Shown: positions 10,548 through 22,488, numbered from the stretch's first letter. The stretch: 64,000 nt of DNA from Aurifilum marmelostoma (GCA_027559495.1 JAMXSV010000004.1:1725001-1789000); one strand, 5' to 3'. The notes: generated from the sequence alone by a model not told the origin. A program made the numbers and translations.

Positions 10548-13009
10548 CTAGCCTTTGCCAGCGCCAGCCTCGACACCGGTAGCTCGAGCTCCAGAGCCTC
10601 GACCGCCCTTCTTGCCACGGCGAGACTTGCGGCTTCCTCCAGGGGCACGGCCTGGTCCAGCCGAGGGGCCTGGTCCAGCGGTCTGACCTGATCCAGTCGA
10701 GGGGCCCGGTGCGGCGGCATGACCTGGCCCGGTCTCGGAATCAGAGACGGTGGCCTGACCAGGTCCAGTCGAGGAACCCGCAACAGTGGCATTGCCTGGT
10801 CCGGTCGAGGGACCTGGGACGGCGGCACGGCCACGAAGGGCAGCAAGGTTTTTTCCGGCCGACTTGAAAAGCGCGGGCTCCGAGTCAAGCTCGTAGTTTC
10901 CCTCCACCTCGTACTCGTCGTCATCGTCGTCAAAAGACTCGATGTGCGCGTCGTGGATGTGCGCGTCGTGGCTGTGCGTGGTCACGGTGGGCTGTGCCTG
11001 GTGCGCGTCGCTCGTCTGGTTGTGCAAGTTGTTATTGTTGTTGACCTGGGACTTGGTCGGCGCCTTGGTCTTCTTGCCCTTGCGGCTTCTAGCCTTGGCC
11101 TTCTCCCAGACGCGGCGCCGCTCCTCCTCTTGCTGGCGGGCCTTTCGGTCCTTGATCTCGTACTGGCGGATGAGCGCATATGGTGGATAGCCAAAGATGA
11201 GCTCGTACTCGCAAAACTCGCAGATCCAGTCGTCCTCGTCGTGCTTGTGGCCGTGGAGGACGTTCTGACGAGCCGTCTCCTCGCGGCGCTTACGAGCCTG
11301 CTGCTGCAGGTCTCGATCGGCACGACGTCGCTGCTTCCGCTCCTGGGTAGCGGACTCGGACGGCTGGCCCTCCATGCTGCAGTCGGAGCCGGGCTTTTCC
11401 TGTGAGGAGGTAGCAGAATCAGCCGAGGCACTTGACAACGTCTTCTGGTGAGACGCGGTGGGATGCGGGTGCGGGTAGCTTCGCACTGGTTGGTCGGACT
11501 CGGTGTGACCAGGCGACGACGCCTTGTTGTCAGCTCCAGGCCACGACAGGGAAGCTCCAGGAACTTGGGAGTCGCAGGTGAAGGTGAACTGGGTCGAGGA
11601 CGGCGTGACCTTGGCAGGTGACTGCTGCTGCAGGAGGCTGGTCGGATTCTCTTGTTCTCCTGGGGCGACGAGCTTCTCTGCGTTGGCGATCGCGTTAGAA
11701 ATGATGCCGGTGCTTTGCGCTTGAGTGCAGAAACTTTGTCAGTGTGGATGCCCACAAGAAAATCCCACGAGGATCTAATTTTATCTTCTCTGAAAAGAAG
11801 GAAAAGGGAGGGATGGAGAGGGGTGAAGAGGGAAGAAGAAAGGAAGAGAGGAAAGGACCAGGGGGAAAGAAGGAAGGGGGTGAAAAGAGGGGAAGCAGCA
11901 GGCAGCTCATGCTTGAGGCAGGAGAGGTCGAGCAAGCACCTGCCTGAGACGACGCGTAGAGTGGGGTGAGAAGGAGGGGCGTGGCGCGGGGAGGGAAGGC
12001 GTGGCCCTGACTTACCTGGCTGAGGGGACCAGTTCGAGGAGCGAGTCTTGGAACCTCGCGCCAGCCAGTTGCCGCTCACCTCTGAGAGGGTCTGCAACGG
12101 AGTTCTGCCACTTCTCACCCTTCCAAATCGACCACGGCCTGGTCCAGAGATGTTCTGGCCAGACGGCAGCGGGTTTCCAGTCGCATAGTAGGAACCAGAA
12201 GTCGAGTTTCCGCTCTCGCCAGACTTGTCCTGGCTGACTGCTGAGCTGCCCGGGATGGCGTGGGCATCGTTCAGCCCGTGGTCGCCCAAGCCATGTGCAG
12301 CAAACATCTCTCCAGCTGTCGGGATCTTCCTCTTCTTCTTATTGTTAGTGTTCTCGAACGATTCGTACCCGTCTGCGGAAGACGTCGCGGATGGTGGAGG
12401 CTGTGGCGAGTGAACCTGTCTGGCAGGCTCCTGCCGCTGCAGCAGACGGGCAGGACGGCCTAGGGACTCGGTCGGAGGGCGGGGCACCACAGTGCGTCTC
12501 GGCGGCGTGCCGTCCGAATCTCCCTCAGCATTGGCACCCTGTCTACGAGACCCCTGGCGGCCCGTCTGCTCAGAGTCCCTGCCAGAAGTCGACTCCTCCT
12601 CCTCCAGGATGATCCCCTTGAGACTGCTTGGGTATGAGAACAGGGCTGATGCCGGTTGGGGGGCGGGTGGATATTGAATCGAGTCGGCGACCTCAGGAGA
12701 CAGTCGCTCGCGGAGTCGACGCTTCGGCAGCGGCAAAATGGGACGATCAGGCCGCTCATTCTCGTTGCTTGCGAAAGCACCGCTGACACGGTCTGGGGCC
12801 ATGTCTGCGTCGTCGTGGCCTGTCCTTGGAAAGACGCAGCCACACAATGTTAGCCCATATCGAAGTATGAGGTACAGCGAGGCAAGTGCACAGGCGACAA
12901 GCCCAATGTATCGGGGTGCTGCAGAAATTGAGGATTGCTGCTGATGACCCTCAGATGATGATGACAGCTGTGCTGCCATGCCAGACTCGTCACATGGCAG
13001 GAGGACCAT
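10548..13009 (-). CDS. Conserved fungal protein with N-terminal membrane anchor, unknown function
   Basis: Two exons: 13009-12016 and 11719-10548. The 296-nt intron has a GTAAGT donor, a CTGAC branch site and a CAAG acceptor, and the splice keeps frame for a 721-aa product. Residues about 32-60 form one hydrophobic segment, with YIGLVACALASLYLILRYG at its core, probably a signal anchor. The middle is disordered. The most conserved-looking part is in exon 2, about 11040-11260: DDWICEFCEYELIFGYPP followed by LIRQYEIKDRKARQQEEERRR and a KARSRKGKK basic tail, which looks like a short CxxC element plus a charged helix. I recognise this block as recurring in Pezizomycotina hypothetical proteins but know no function. 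The C-terminus is a Gly/Pro repeat region ending in RRGKKGGRGSGAR, which could bind RNA. The start could also be the second Met, 11 codons in, and an upstream 5' exon cannot be excluded. Confidence 0.75.
10640..10835 (-). repeat. In-frame degenerate repeat encoding PGPSTGPG-like units
   Basis: About five copies of a roughly 36-nt unit encode variants of PGPSTGPGxATV. They sit near the C-terminus of the membrane-anchored protein and diverge from each other in sequence but not in length. Confidence 0.75.
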
Positions 13010-16000
13010 CTTTGCTGTTGGATATGCAAAGAAAGATGGTGGCGGCAGTGGTGGTGAAGATGGGTGGAATCATGGGCGCAAGAAGCACAGTGACTGGCGG
13101 GGTTGGGGGAGTAACAGAGGGGATTGCAGGTTGCCACGGTAAGTGCAAGGTGACAAATGATTGTTGCGGTGTTGGGCAAGCTGACAGACAAATCGTTGCT
13201 GTGGAACTTTCTATGTGCATCGACGACAACGACAACAACAAGAAGGCAAAAGATTATACTGACCTTTGATAGCCTCAGCAGCTTTCAAGGCGTCAAATTT
13301 GCTCCCAGCTCACCTAGGCACATCAAGGCCCAGAGTAGGTGATGGTATACAGGACTGCTGTCCCCTCCTGCACCCCTCAACAGCGCCTTCAACTTGCAAT
13401 GCTGATATGTGTGGTCAAGGCAGGGTGGGCTGCTGTGTGGGTGCGTCTATTGTGTGTGCTGTATGGTGTTGACGTGTGAAGGTGGTGTCGACGTGGATGT
13501 GTATGTGGTCTGGGAGAGGATGAGGGGCAGCGCTGAAGGGATAGCGGTCGGTGCTGCAGAGGGGCAGCAGCAGATCTGTCTGAGAAGGAACGAAGGTCAG
13601 AACAATCCAGGCAGCAGGTGGCAGCTCATCATCTACCCAGGCCAGGGGAAGCAGGCGCGCCGTGGTTGACAAGCACAAGGAAGGGAGTAGGGGAGAGCTC
13701 CAGGTTGCCCCTCCCCCTCCTGCCCTGCCCAGGCCAGAGGCACCACACTGAGCTGTGCAGGGAAAGAGTCATTGGCGCCCAACTGTGGGCAGTGGGCTTG
13801 TGGGAAACGCAGAGGGGCAGGGAAACATCTCCTGGTTCTTGGGAGAGAAGATGGGGGGGTTTGGAACATTAGGAAGGGCTCAACCGACCTTTGTTGTACT
13901 CGACCTCTGCCTCGAGGTGGAGGATCCGCTTCTGCTGGTGGGTAGAGGCAGCTGCTCTGCAGGGCAAGAACCAGAGGCTGCAGAGGCCCCAAGATTGAGG
14001 ATCTCAAGAGGATGCACACTGGGTCAATTGTTGTCAGGGGCCTGGGAAGAACAGAGCGCTTCTGGGTATCGGAATCACAAAAGAATCGGATCGTCGGGGA
14101 AGGGTAAGGAGGTGGTGCCGTCGGATGGGAATGGTGAAAGCGGTGGTGTCGTCAAGTAAGGAAATCGGTAGTGGTTCCCAAATGCTTGGTCAGGCAGGGT
14201 GCTCTACACACGGAATAACGGCTCCAGGGTAAATGGGGGGACCCGTGTGGTCAGGACAAGCTAGGTGTGGGTTGTTACATAAGCACAGCAGACGGGGCGG
14301 ATGGTCATCATGGGAATTGGTGAATGGCGGACTCGGGACCCTGGCCTGCATCTGGTCTATCCCACCCCACCACCACCTCGGCCACCACCACTACCACTAT
14401 GTACTACTCATGCGACTACTAATCAAGCCCCTCTCTACTCCTCAATTTCCTTCACTGTAGCAGAAGAAGCAGGATAGACAAATGAGTAGCCTTGAAGGGA
14501 GGGCCAGAGTATATATCAAGTGTCCATGACAGGAAACGAATGATACAATGGCTTTGTGTTTCTTTCTTTGTCAGCACGCTCGTAGTCAAGGCCCGAGAGC
14601 CTTTAGAAAGAGTATATCTTGCTAGAAGGGTGCTAAAATAAGCCCTATCATCAACTGCCCGTTCTTGTGTCTGGTGGGTGCTAGGGACTCGGGCAAGGCT
14701 CTATGTATAACTGGCCCCTCAATTTTGTCATCATCACCCTTGCTTCCCTCTCTACTAATGCACCTCCAGGGCCAGAGGGTATTTTCAGGACTCGGCCAGA
14801 ATTTCCATGCCAGCGCAGGTCCCAGCTATCTTCTGCCCATTCTCTTCTTCCTCCCTCTTTACTCTGCGAAGCCATCGTCACCTCCCAAGCATCTGATCTC
14901 TCATCAATACAGCATTCGCCTCCACGATGTGAGATATCAAGTCATCAAGACAGTGGGAATTCTGCACAATTTCTATCAGACATGCGCTGATATGATCTTC
15001 ACCCATCTCTCTCTCTCTCTCTTTGAAACACAATGTCAACCTCACTAAGATGTCTGTCTGTTGTGCTGGCTGGACCAATGTTGCTGGGCTCCCAGCTCTC
15101 TGGACAGGCACACTGTCCTGGACCCCTGTTAAGCAAATACCTTGCAAATACCCTTACACGCGCCTTAGCACCCGCTAACTTACAAGTCTGTCCCTATCGT
15201 ATAGCCTCTCAGCAACCTGCGCCCCCTTCCACACCACCACACACACTGGAAGAAACCCAACACAGTGGCAAGAGTTGGGCAACCCTCAGTGGGCAGTGGG
15301 CAAAAGCAACCAAGCTTGCAGCTGTGGCTGGCTGAACTGAACCCCTCTCTCCTCTCTTCTCTCTGCCGCGCCCCCCCCCCCCTTCCCCTCCCTACCCCCT
15401 CACCCTACTTTTGGTACTTTGGTAGGTAGCATTACATAGTATGTTCAGACTAACTACTTCTTACCCTTGTTGCTTTTCCTTCACGGTTCACCCCCCAGTG
15501 CTGTGAATTGAGCCATCCCTGTTCTGTTCTGAGGGTCCTCCACTTCTTTTTCCATCCCGGCACATTGGATTGAGCCCCGATGCGACCTGAAAGCTGCTCT
15601 CTACTGGCTGTTGCTAAGCAGGCAAAAGAAGCATTGGGTTTTGGCTCTGACCTCTCCGATTTTCCCACCAGTCCGCCCTTCTTCTTACACAATAGTCGCG
15701 CCACTGCAGTCTCAACTCTCTCCTCCCCCTCTTCTGTTCATCTTGTTCAGCTGTCAGCACAGTTGACTCTATCTAGTCTTCGTCAAGACGGATTTCCCGT
15801 CATGATTACTTAAAAAGCATTCTCGCACCACAGCAGCAGACCTCCTCCGTCCTATCCATCCTCCCGTGTCTCGGTCTAGAATCGACAATCCCAACCAGCC
15901 CACCAAAAACTCGACCGTCCTCCCGCCCTGCCCCCCCCCCCCCCTCCCCTCTCCTCTCTCCTACGATTGTCCCTCGCGTCCGCTGTTTCTCCAGGCTCCC

Positions 16001-16191
16001 TGGAGCTGACAACCTGACTACCGCCCCCCTCCCGTCGACGCGCCTGGCTGCTCTGGTCCTGGGGAGAACAAGGCCGTCATCTAGCGTGCCGCACCCTTAC
16101 CTTCTCCCCTCCCTCTCCCGCCGCCTTACGTCTCTCTCTCTCTCTCTCTCTCCTCCTTCTCCCTCCCGTCTCTAAGCCCTCGCGGCGAGAC
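13010..16191. other. Long divergent intergenic region
   Basis: This is the 3.2-kb gap between the minus-strand gene starting at 13009 and the plus-strand CTI6-like gene starting at 16192. No open frame has recognisable motifs. It contains C12 (15371-15382) and C14 (15931-15944) tracts and, in its last 250 bp, a strongly CT-rich leader with a CT microsatellite. Both promoters must lie here, and a long 5' UTR or a non-coding transcript is possible. Confidence 0.6.
16131..16152 (+). repeat. CT microsatellite in the CTI6 leader
   Basis: An eleven-unit TC repeat ends 40 bp before the start codon of the PHD-finger gene. CT-rich tracts at this place are usual in fungal promoters and 5' leaders, near transcription start sites. 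Confidence 0.85.
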
Positions 16192-18403
16192 ATGGCAGGA
16201 AACTCTCCACCACGACGAAGTTCACGTGCCAGAACGGTTCAATCGCAATCCTCCACGTCCCTGTCACAGCACTCGTCTGCAACCTCCAGCCTGTCTGGTC
16301 GTCCAGAGCGGGCTACCAGATCACTGAACAAGGCGGCCTCGCCCCAAAAGTCCACACCCAGTCTCTCTGACGAGCCACCCGAGGAGTCTGTCGCCAGCAC
16401 AGACGACCTCCCCACAACACGACGCCGGACCCGGGCCCAAGAAACCGAGGAAGGACGCGACAGAGCCCCCTCCAATCACACCACCATCGAGATGGCCGGC
16501 GATCCTGACGAGATCCAGGAGGATGACGAGGCTGTGCGCTGCATCTGCGGCTTTGACGAGTACCCAGGTGCTCCGCCTGCCCACAATGACAAGAAACATG
16601 CATCAAAAGATACAATTGACGTTGGGCCCATCCTGACCTCCGAGGTTGCAGACGATGTGGCCGGCTTCTTTGTCCAATGTGATGTTTGCAAGATCTGGCA
16701 GCATGGCGCCTGTGTTGGTATCATGAGCGAAGAGGCGAGCCCTGACGAGTACTTTTGCGAGGAGTGCCGGAAAGATCTTCACAGAATACACATAGCCAGC
16801 AACGGGTGAGTCTTTATTGCTCCCTTTCTGTTGTCCCTCTCAACCTCTCTCCCCTTCCTGTGGTTTTCTCAGGTCGTCCTGTCGTTCTGATGGCTTTAAC
16901 TCCTCCACTTCTTACACATGCTTCATGGCTGCTCATCGGCCTGTCCACATCATCACTCTGGCAAATGGCAGTTCCTACAGCTGTGCCGACAATACTGACA
17001 CGGCCTCGCGCGCAGACAAAAGTACTCGACCTACCTGCCACTCGTTCGCCGAAAGTCGACCACGCGCTCCCGATCCCCCAAACACCATGATAAACATCAG
17101 GACAAGCACCAGGACACAAAGGAGTCCAGAGAGACCAGAAGCGGCCGCCAGTCCTCGTTGACCCAGGCATCCAAGAGGCGGTCGACCATGAACAGCAGAG
17201 ATGCGGCTTACGATGAGGAAGAAGAGCTGCGCCGGGCCATTGAGGCAAGCAAAGAGGAGACCATCCATGAGAGTCCCGAGAGCAGTCAACGACGAACAAA
17301 GCGAGGTCGCAGCGACAGCGAAGAGTATGTTTGTTGGCGTCCAGCCCCGCCAGGACCCTGTCGTACGAGGCTGACTGACCCTTCTCGACAGGAAACCAGA
17401 GAACGCCAAGAGGCAGAGAACCAAGTCCAGATCGCCCTCCCCCGCGGAACACAACGACCTAGACCTGATTGGTGACGATTCGGAAGATGTCGTTCACCCC
17501 AAGAACGGGTCCAAGAAGTCCCGAAGCGGGCTCTCGCGAACCCAGAGCAACCAGAAAGAGAAGACAGAAAAGGAGGAGCGCGAGCGCCAGAGAGTTGAGG
17601 CGGCCAAGAAGCGCAGTGGTCGAGCTGAGCGCCGGCGAGCTGATGGTAGCATACCCGCGTCCACGATTCTTGTGAAGGGGCTGGACACTCAAGTGGATAC
17701 AGATTCGGACCCCTCAGAGGAAATGCCATTGGCACTGCGGGCGGCAGCACATCGATCGGCGGCTGAGAGGGCTGCCGCGACGGCTGCGGCGGCGGAGACC
17801 AAGACCAAGGCAGAGGTTGCCAAATCGGCTCCAGAGCCTCCTCCCTCGTCCCAACCAGCACCCGTCAGTCCTCCCGTGATCGTGACGCCTACCCTGAAGC
17901 CGAAGCGAGCCAAGCGCAAGGGCAGAAACCAGTACACCAAAGACAGGGAGGCGCGCGAAGATATGTCTCCTGCACGGTCCCACTCCCGCGACAACCACGG
18001 ACACGACGGCGGACACACGCACCATGGCAGGTCCGAAGGCTCGTCCAAGTCGCACTCGAGGGCCAAGGGCGGCTTCAACACCAAGGTATCAATGACCGAC
18101 TTGAGGCGCAAGGCACACGCCATGCTCGATTACATCTCTCGGACCCAGATCGAGATGGCAGGGGAGATTACGCCGCCCAATGATGAGAGCCGGAGACTGA
18201 GCGACAACACGGCGCCATCATCGGCGACAGAGACGGGGGCGTCTGCAGGCGAGAAGCCGTCGTCGTCGTCCCAGACTGCCCCGAGCGGTGACGCCGGCAG
18301 CTCCTCCACAGGTGCACCCAAAGACTTCAAAGCGCTCTCGGCTATGGAGATGATGGACAATCTGACCAGGGACCTGGTCAAGTGGCAGAAGGAGTACACC
18401 TGA
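16192..18403 (+). CDS. CTI6: Cti6-type PHD finger protein (Rpd3L histone deacetylase complex)
   Basis: Three exons, 16192-16805, 17016-17324 and 17392-18403, give 644 aa. The introns (210 and 67 nt) have GTGAGT and GTATGT donors, CTGAC branch sites and CGCAG/GACAG acceptors, and all junctions keep frame. A PHD finger spans residues about 115-195 with ligands C117, C119, C163, C166, H171, C174, C189 and C192 (core FFVQCDVCKIWQHGACVGI). Between the second and third ligands lies a 43-residue insertion; I believe this is common in fungal Cti6 proteins. The C-terminus MEMMDNLTRDLVKWQKEYT also fits the filamentous-fungal Cti6 family. In yeast, Cti6 is a subunit of the Rpd3L complex and binds H3K4 methyl marks; the same nuclear role is inferred here. 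The rest is basic, Ser-rich and disordered, with an acidic helical stretch after exon 2 begins. Confidence 0.88.
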
Positions 18404-19672
18404 CGAGCTGAGTCTACATCACCAACTCTCTTGAAAGGGGCTTCTGCCCTGCAAGCCATGAGTTTGGCATTCAAGATGGAAGGAATAGGTTTTGGCAAGG
18501 TAGTAACCACATGGTTGTCGTCAAATGACAGTGGAGAGGAAAGAAAGAAAACATCACGACACGCCAACATTCTCAAAAGGTTGCAGAGGTTTGCCCAGGT
18601 CCATACTTCACGACAGTATTTTGATTTTATTATTACTACTTCTTTTCTTACGAAGCAACGCTTTGTATTTCTGAGAGACAGGGAACTTTTTTTCTTCTTC
18701 TTCTTTGCCTTGTGGCAAAAGGGAATGCTGATACCCGATGGCGGGATGATAACCCAAACCATGGCTCGGGCGTTATGATTAGGTATGGATTGAGACCTAC
18801 ATTGTTCTATGGCTATAGTCTCTCCAATAATGCTTGCAATGAGAAGTATTTGATTGTGAAAAGTCAATAATTGTCTTGATGTCCAGATAGCTGGTGTTGC
18901 TTGGTCATAAATGGCGAGGGTAGAAGAGTTCCTGAAGATCTGCCATCCACCTAATCAACTCTTGCAGAGATAGGTTTTCACTACAAGCAAAAGGCCATGC
19001 TGATTCCCTCATAGTCCTCTAGGCCCTGAATGTCAAACTCAGGTGACCCACTGCAATATCAGAGACAATGTTCAGCTGGTTGGAGAAAGAGGGAGGGAGG
19101 AGGAGGGTGCTCAAACCCACATGCGATATATATGTACCTGGTTAAGATGCCAAGTCCTTATAGTCTATTATAAGCGTGTCAGAAGTGCTGAAAAGCATAG
19201 ACATAGCGCCATGCTCTTGACCCTTCTCTGTAGTATCCTACTCCTCTCTTCAGAATCCAGGGACAATCGCTTCAGCTGCACGTGTATGCTAGCACCGGGC
19301 TGGACAAATAAGGCACCCTCTAAGGATAAGGACTGATAACCACACACGCAAAGGAGGATTTCACAACGTTGTGCCATTAGCATCAAGTAGCTAGCTATAT
19401 CTTGAAGCTATTCCTGCAGTGGACCTCCTCGTCCTCAAGCCATCTTCCCAATCCAGTTCTGCCAACATTCTCACTTCCTACAACGGGCAATCAAGGTCTG
19501 TCCATGCTGATAGATGCAACATGTTAGTCTTGGGCTTTCTTCTTTTTTTTTATAAAAAAAAAGCTATTATCTTATGGAAGAGTCTGCTCTCTTGCAACAA
19601 AAGAGGAATGAATCACCAGAAATCATCATCATACACATACATATATCCCATCATGGAAATCCCCCGAGTTTT
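18404..19672. other. Convergent intergenic region, no supported gene
   Basis: The 3' ends of the CTI6-like gene (plus) and the small secreted protein gene (minus) face each other here. The sequence is more AT-rich than its neighbours. No frame shows coding features. Confidence 0.6.
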
Positions 19673-19906
19673 CTAAGCAGCGCAGAAGGGAGTCGGGTAC
19701 CCTTCGGGCCAGACGCAGAGGTATCCGGGCGTGTCAGAGCAGCTGGCCGCCTCCTGCCAGACGCCGTTGCTGCAGATCACGATGAGGGTGAAGTCATTGC
19801 CGCAGTTGTAGCTGCCGTCGGGGCTGCAGGAGGTGCCGGTGTCGACCTGGGCCAGGGCGGTGGTGGCCAAGACGGCGAGGCTGGAGAGGACGTGGGAGAA
19901 TTGCAT
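19673..19906 (-). CDS. Small secreted six-cysteine protein (effector-like)
   Basis: Single exon, 77 aa. The open frame extends upstream to 20038, but the ATG at 19906 is chosen because a clear signal peptide starts there: a hydrophobic core and a likely cleavage after ALAQ at residue 20. A TATA box lies about 120 bp upstream of this ATG. The mature part is about 57 aa with six cysteines (27, 35, 45, 56, 64, 75), which would allow three disulphides. The pattern GSYNC, then an Ile/Val-Cys, then GVW, then ASC resembles a GxYxC...C...GxW...C motif I know from many fungal small secreted proteins. It is probably secreted to the apoplast or culture medium. No catalytic motif is visible, and a role in host interaction or wall binding is only inference. 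Confidence 0.85.
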   Translation of the reverse strand: MQFSHVLSSLAVLATTALAQVDTGTSCSPDGSYNCGNDFTLIVICSNGVWQEAASCSDTPGYLCVWPEGYPTPFCAA

Positions 19907-21285
19907 AGTGATGATGAGGGGGTTTTTCAGTGTGGACTTTGATTTAAGAGAGGAGATGCTACTCTGGCGGTGCGATGGTGATGAAGTATCTCGAGAGACA
20001 AAACAAGAGAAGTGCTTCGCCCTATTTATACAAATCACTACAGAGCTCAGTCTCGAGGTCCAGACGCACAGTCTTGCCCTGTCGACGATCTCTTACTCAT
20101 CGTGCGTCTTTTCCCATCCATCGTCCTTTGCTCTTTTGTAAATAGTTTCTTCTTACTGTAGTATTCCTCTGTTCCCGGCTGTCTCGTAGAAGCAATTGAT
20201 CTGCAACGAAGATGCGATGGTATTCACAAGCTCAATCCGGATAGGGAAAGGAATGCTTTGCCTTTGGTCTGTTGCCCAATCAGGCAGGCCATTCATGCCG
20301 TCATCTCAAGAAACTCGGCCATGATAATGCTGACTCACCTGTGCCTTTTGTTTAAGAGAACGATGCACGTGTGTGGTCTTTTGGATCTGCTAATATCATA
20401 CCGACTTCCGACAGTTCCGGAGTGATGCTTTATTGCTTCTGAGCCTTGACTATCTTGCATCTCATTGGGTTGCTCTCTTGCATGACTGTGCAGGTATGTT
20501 GAAGTCGATCAGTCCTTGTCATGTCTTCGAGGGGCGAATCATGTTCGAGCAAGACTGCTACAGCCCTCTATCCTTGAGTGCCTAGTTTCTGACATTCATG
20601 CCTGGGAAGACAAGAGGCGTGCGCTTGTATCTGGATCGTATAGCTTATCCCTTGGAAGACTCGTGAGAAGTACTGAGGGGTCACTGGGCTACCATCCCCT
20701 CCTCCATCAGACATTGAGACTCAGTCACATGTGGGTCAACAAATGAGTACGCCGGGAATACGACTTCGATGTTACTGTTCCATCGAGAACCAAAAGAACC
20801 ATGTAAATCACCTGCAGTAAGCAAGAAGCATAAGCAATAGTAGAGGAAGTCGCGTGTTTTCCACACCCGTTACTGAAAAGCATATGACACGGGCTTCCTC
20901 GTTCCGCCTCTCTCGGGAGCAGTTTTGTTGATCACGCCCTGCCCGAGCCTCCCGAGCTCGATAGTGCGGACCTGGGCGTGTCTCACTTACGTACCGCTTT
21001 GCTCATTTGTACTGTAAGTTTGCTTACGGGGCATGGATCAGAACCAGACCTCGCGGAACAGCGGATTCGCGTTGTGGTCGTTGTCTGAGTTCTCGAGGGA
21101 GGCAGGGAGTTGCGTCTGAGATGCCCCGCGGTGACGGTGGAAGAGAGAAAATAAGAAAAGAATGGCCCAGAAACACGGGGAGGAAAAAGAAAATTCGGAG
21201 GCAGAGCAGAGCTCTACCTATGTCCTGCGCAAAAAGAGAAGGGTATCATTGGTCTCGGGATCTTCCACCACCTGACAGCACTTGG
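19907..21285. other. Intergenic region, no supported gene
   Basis: It holds the promoter and 5' UTR of the small secreted protein gene at its left end and the 3' flank of MTG1 at its right. Open frames of up to about 130 codons near 21007-21402 overlap the end of MTG1 in antisense and show no motifs. Confidence 0.6.
20023..20030 (-). promoter_or_regulatory. TATA box of the small secreted protein gene
   Basis: TATAAATA on the minus strand, about 117 bp upstream of the ATG at 19906. Canonical TATA boxes are uncommon in fungal housekeeping genes and more usual in strongly regulated ones. Confidence 0.6.
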
Positions 21286-22488
21286 CTAGAGTCTGCTCTG
21301 TGCTTGCTTTGCCGCATTACGCTCTCTCCTTTGCTCCTTCTCCCTCTTTCTCGCCTGGTTCATACTCAACGGCGGCTCGAGGCTTCTCCTCCTGGCGTCT
21401 GACAGGCTTGCCTCGCTAACCTGGTCCAGCGCAAATTTCCCCAGCAGCCCGTTCCGCCACCTCCTGACCACCCAGTCGGCCGCGCCCTCCAGGAACTCTT
21501 CTGACCCTTTGATCAGCTTTCCTGTGCGCCGCGCCACACCACGCAGGAACTCGTGGACATCATTGGTCGGCTGATCGCAGTAGAGGCGGTAGGTCTGGCC
21601 AGTAGGGTCTTGACGATTGAGGTGGTACAGTAGGTAGTCGGCGACGGTTACCCAGGATATCAGGCCGTCCTTGACACAGCCGACAAGGGCGAGCTTGAGC
21701 ATGGCTTCGGCGTCGGAGACGAAGGGGACGAAGACGCCGGGGGTGTCGAGGAGGAAGACGCCCTCGGAATTGTCGTCTCCTGCCAGAATACGCACGGGCG
21801 TGCCGAGTTTCCTCGTAACACCGGGCTCGGCACCTGTGCGGGCGACCTTGGAGGCGCCGCCCGGATTGGGCCGCCCTTGAGTGCGCAGGCGGTTGAGAAG
21901 GGTTGACTTGCCGGCGTTGGGCATGCCGACGACCAGCGCGCGGAGGCCCGTGAGGCTATGGTGGCCATTTGATATGTTGCGAACTTCCCTGAGGAGGTTC
22001 CTGGTGTCCCTGGTCTCGGTTCCCGTACCGTGGAACAGCACGACGGTGTTGAGCTCTTTCTTGTGGAATTTCTCGAGGGCCTGTATGATCTTCTTGCCTT
22101 CCTTCTCGGCAATGAGGTCCCGGTGTGTGTAGACAATAATGCGGGCTCGACCTCCGGCACCACCACCCATCATCGAGCTTGGGCCCTGGCTCCCTCTCTG
22201 GCGAAAATCAGTGTTGTACATGAGCGAGGACTCCAGCATGGGGTTCCATGAGGTGATCGGGACTCTCATGTCGCGGCATTCGATCACAAGCCCGACGTTG
22301 GAAAGGACTCGACGCATACGCGAGAGGGCAGCATTGTGATGACCCAGAAAGTAGGACCGGGTTATGGACTGAGACACATCGAAGGTCTGTCGAGGAATGA
22401 AGGATGGCGATGATGCTGAGGTGATGGATGCGGTTGAGAAGGCGGTTTTGGCGGCACTGGCTGCAGCTTCTATCGTCGGCGCCGCCAT
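21286..22488 (-). CDS. MTG1: Mitochondrial GTPase Mtg1 (YlqF/RbgA family)
   Basis: Intronless, 400 aa. The GTPase motifs appear in the circularly permuted order of the YlqF family: G4-like THRD at 121-124, then G1 GMPNAGKST at 188-196, G2 GVT at 223-225, G3 DTPG at 248-251. The usual G4 is NKxD; here it reads THRD, as far as I recall a variant seen in Mtg1 proteins. The N-terminus is Ala/Ser/Thr-rich and probably a mitochondrial targeting sequence. The C-terminal tail is basic and helical (RKREKEQRRERN). Mtg1 works at the inner membrane, matrix side, in assembly of the large mitochondrial ribosomal subunit. A Gly/Ser-rich insertion (about 98-114) separates two parts of the GTPase domain. The gene is divergent from ETR1, with an 844-bp shared promoter region. 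Confidence 0.93.
   Translation of the reverse strand: MAAPTIEAAASAAKTAFSTASITSASSPSFIPRQTFDVSQSITRSYFLGHHNAALSRMRRVLSNVGLVIECRDMRVPITSWNPMLESSLMYNTDFRQRGSQGPSSMMGGGAGGRARIIVYTHRDLIAEKEGKKIIQALEKFHKKELNTVVLFHGTGTETRDTRNLLREVRNISNGHHSLTGLRALVVGMPNAGKSTLLNRLRTQGRPNPGGASKVARTGAEPGVTRKLGTPVRILAGDDNSEGVFLLDTPGVFVPFVSDAEAMLKLALVGCVKDGLISWVTVADYLLYHLNRQDPTGQTYRLYCDQPTNDVHEFLRGVARRTGKLIKGSEEFLEGAADWVVRRWRNGLLGKFALDQVSEASLSDARRRSLEPPLSMNQARKREKEQRRERNAAKQAQSRL

Noticed and set aside
12886..13269. 127-codon plus-strand frame opposite the start of the membrane-anchored gene
   Set aside because: Overlaps its promoter and first codons in antisense; rich in Val/Gly repeats with no motif.
21007..21402. 131-codon plus-strand frame overlapping the end of MTG1
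   Set aside because: Antisense overlap with a strong gene and no recognisable feature.
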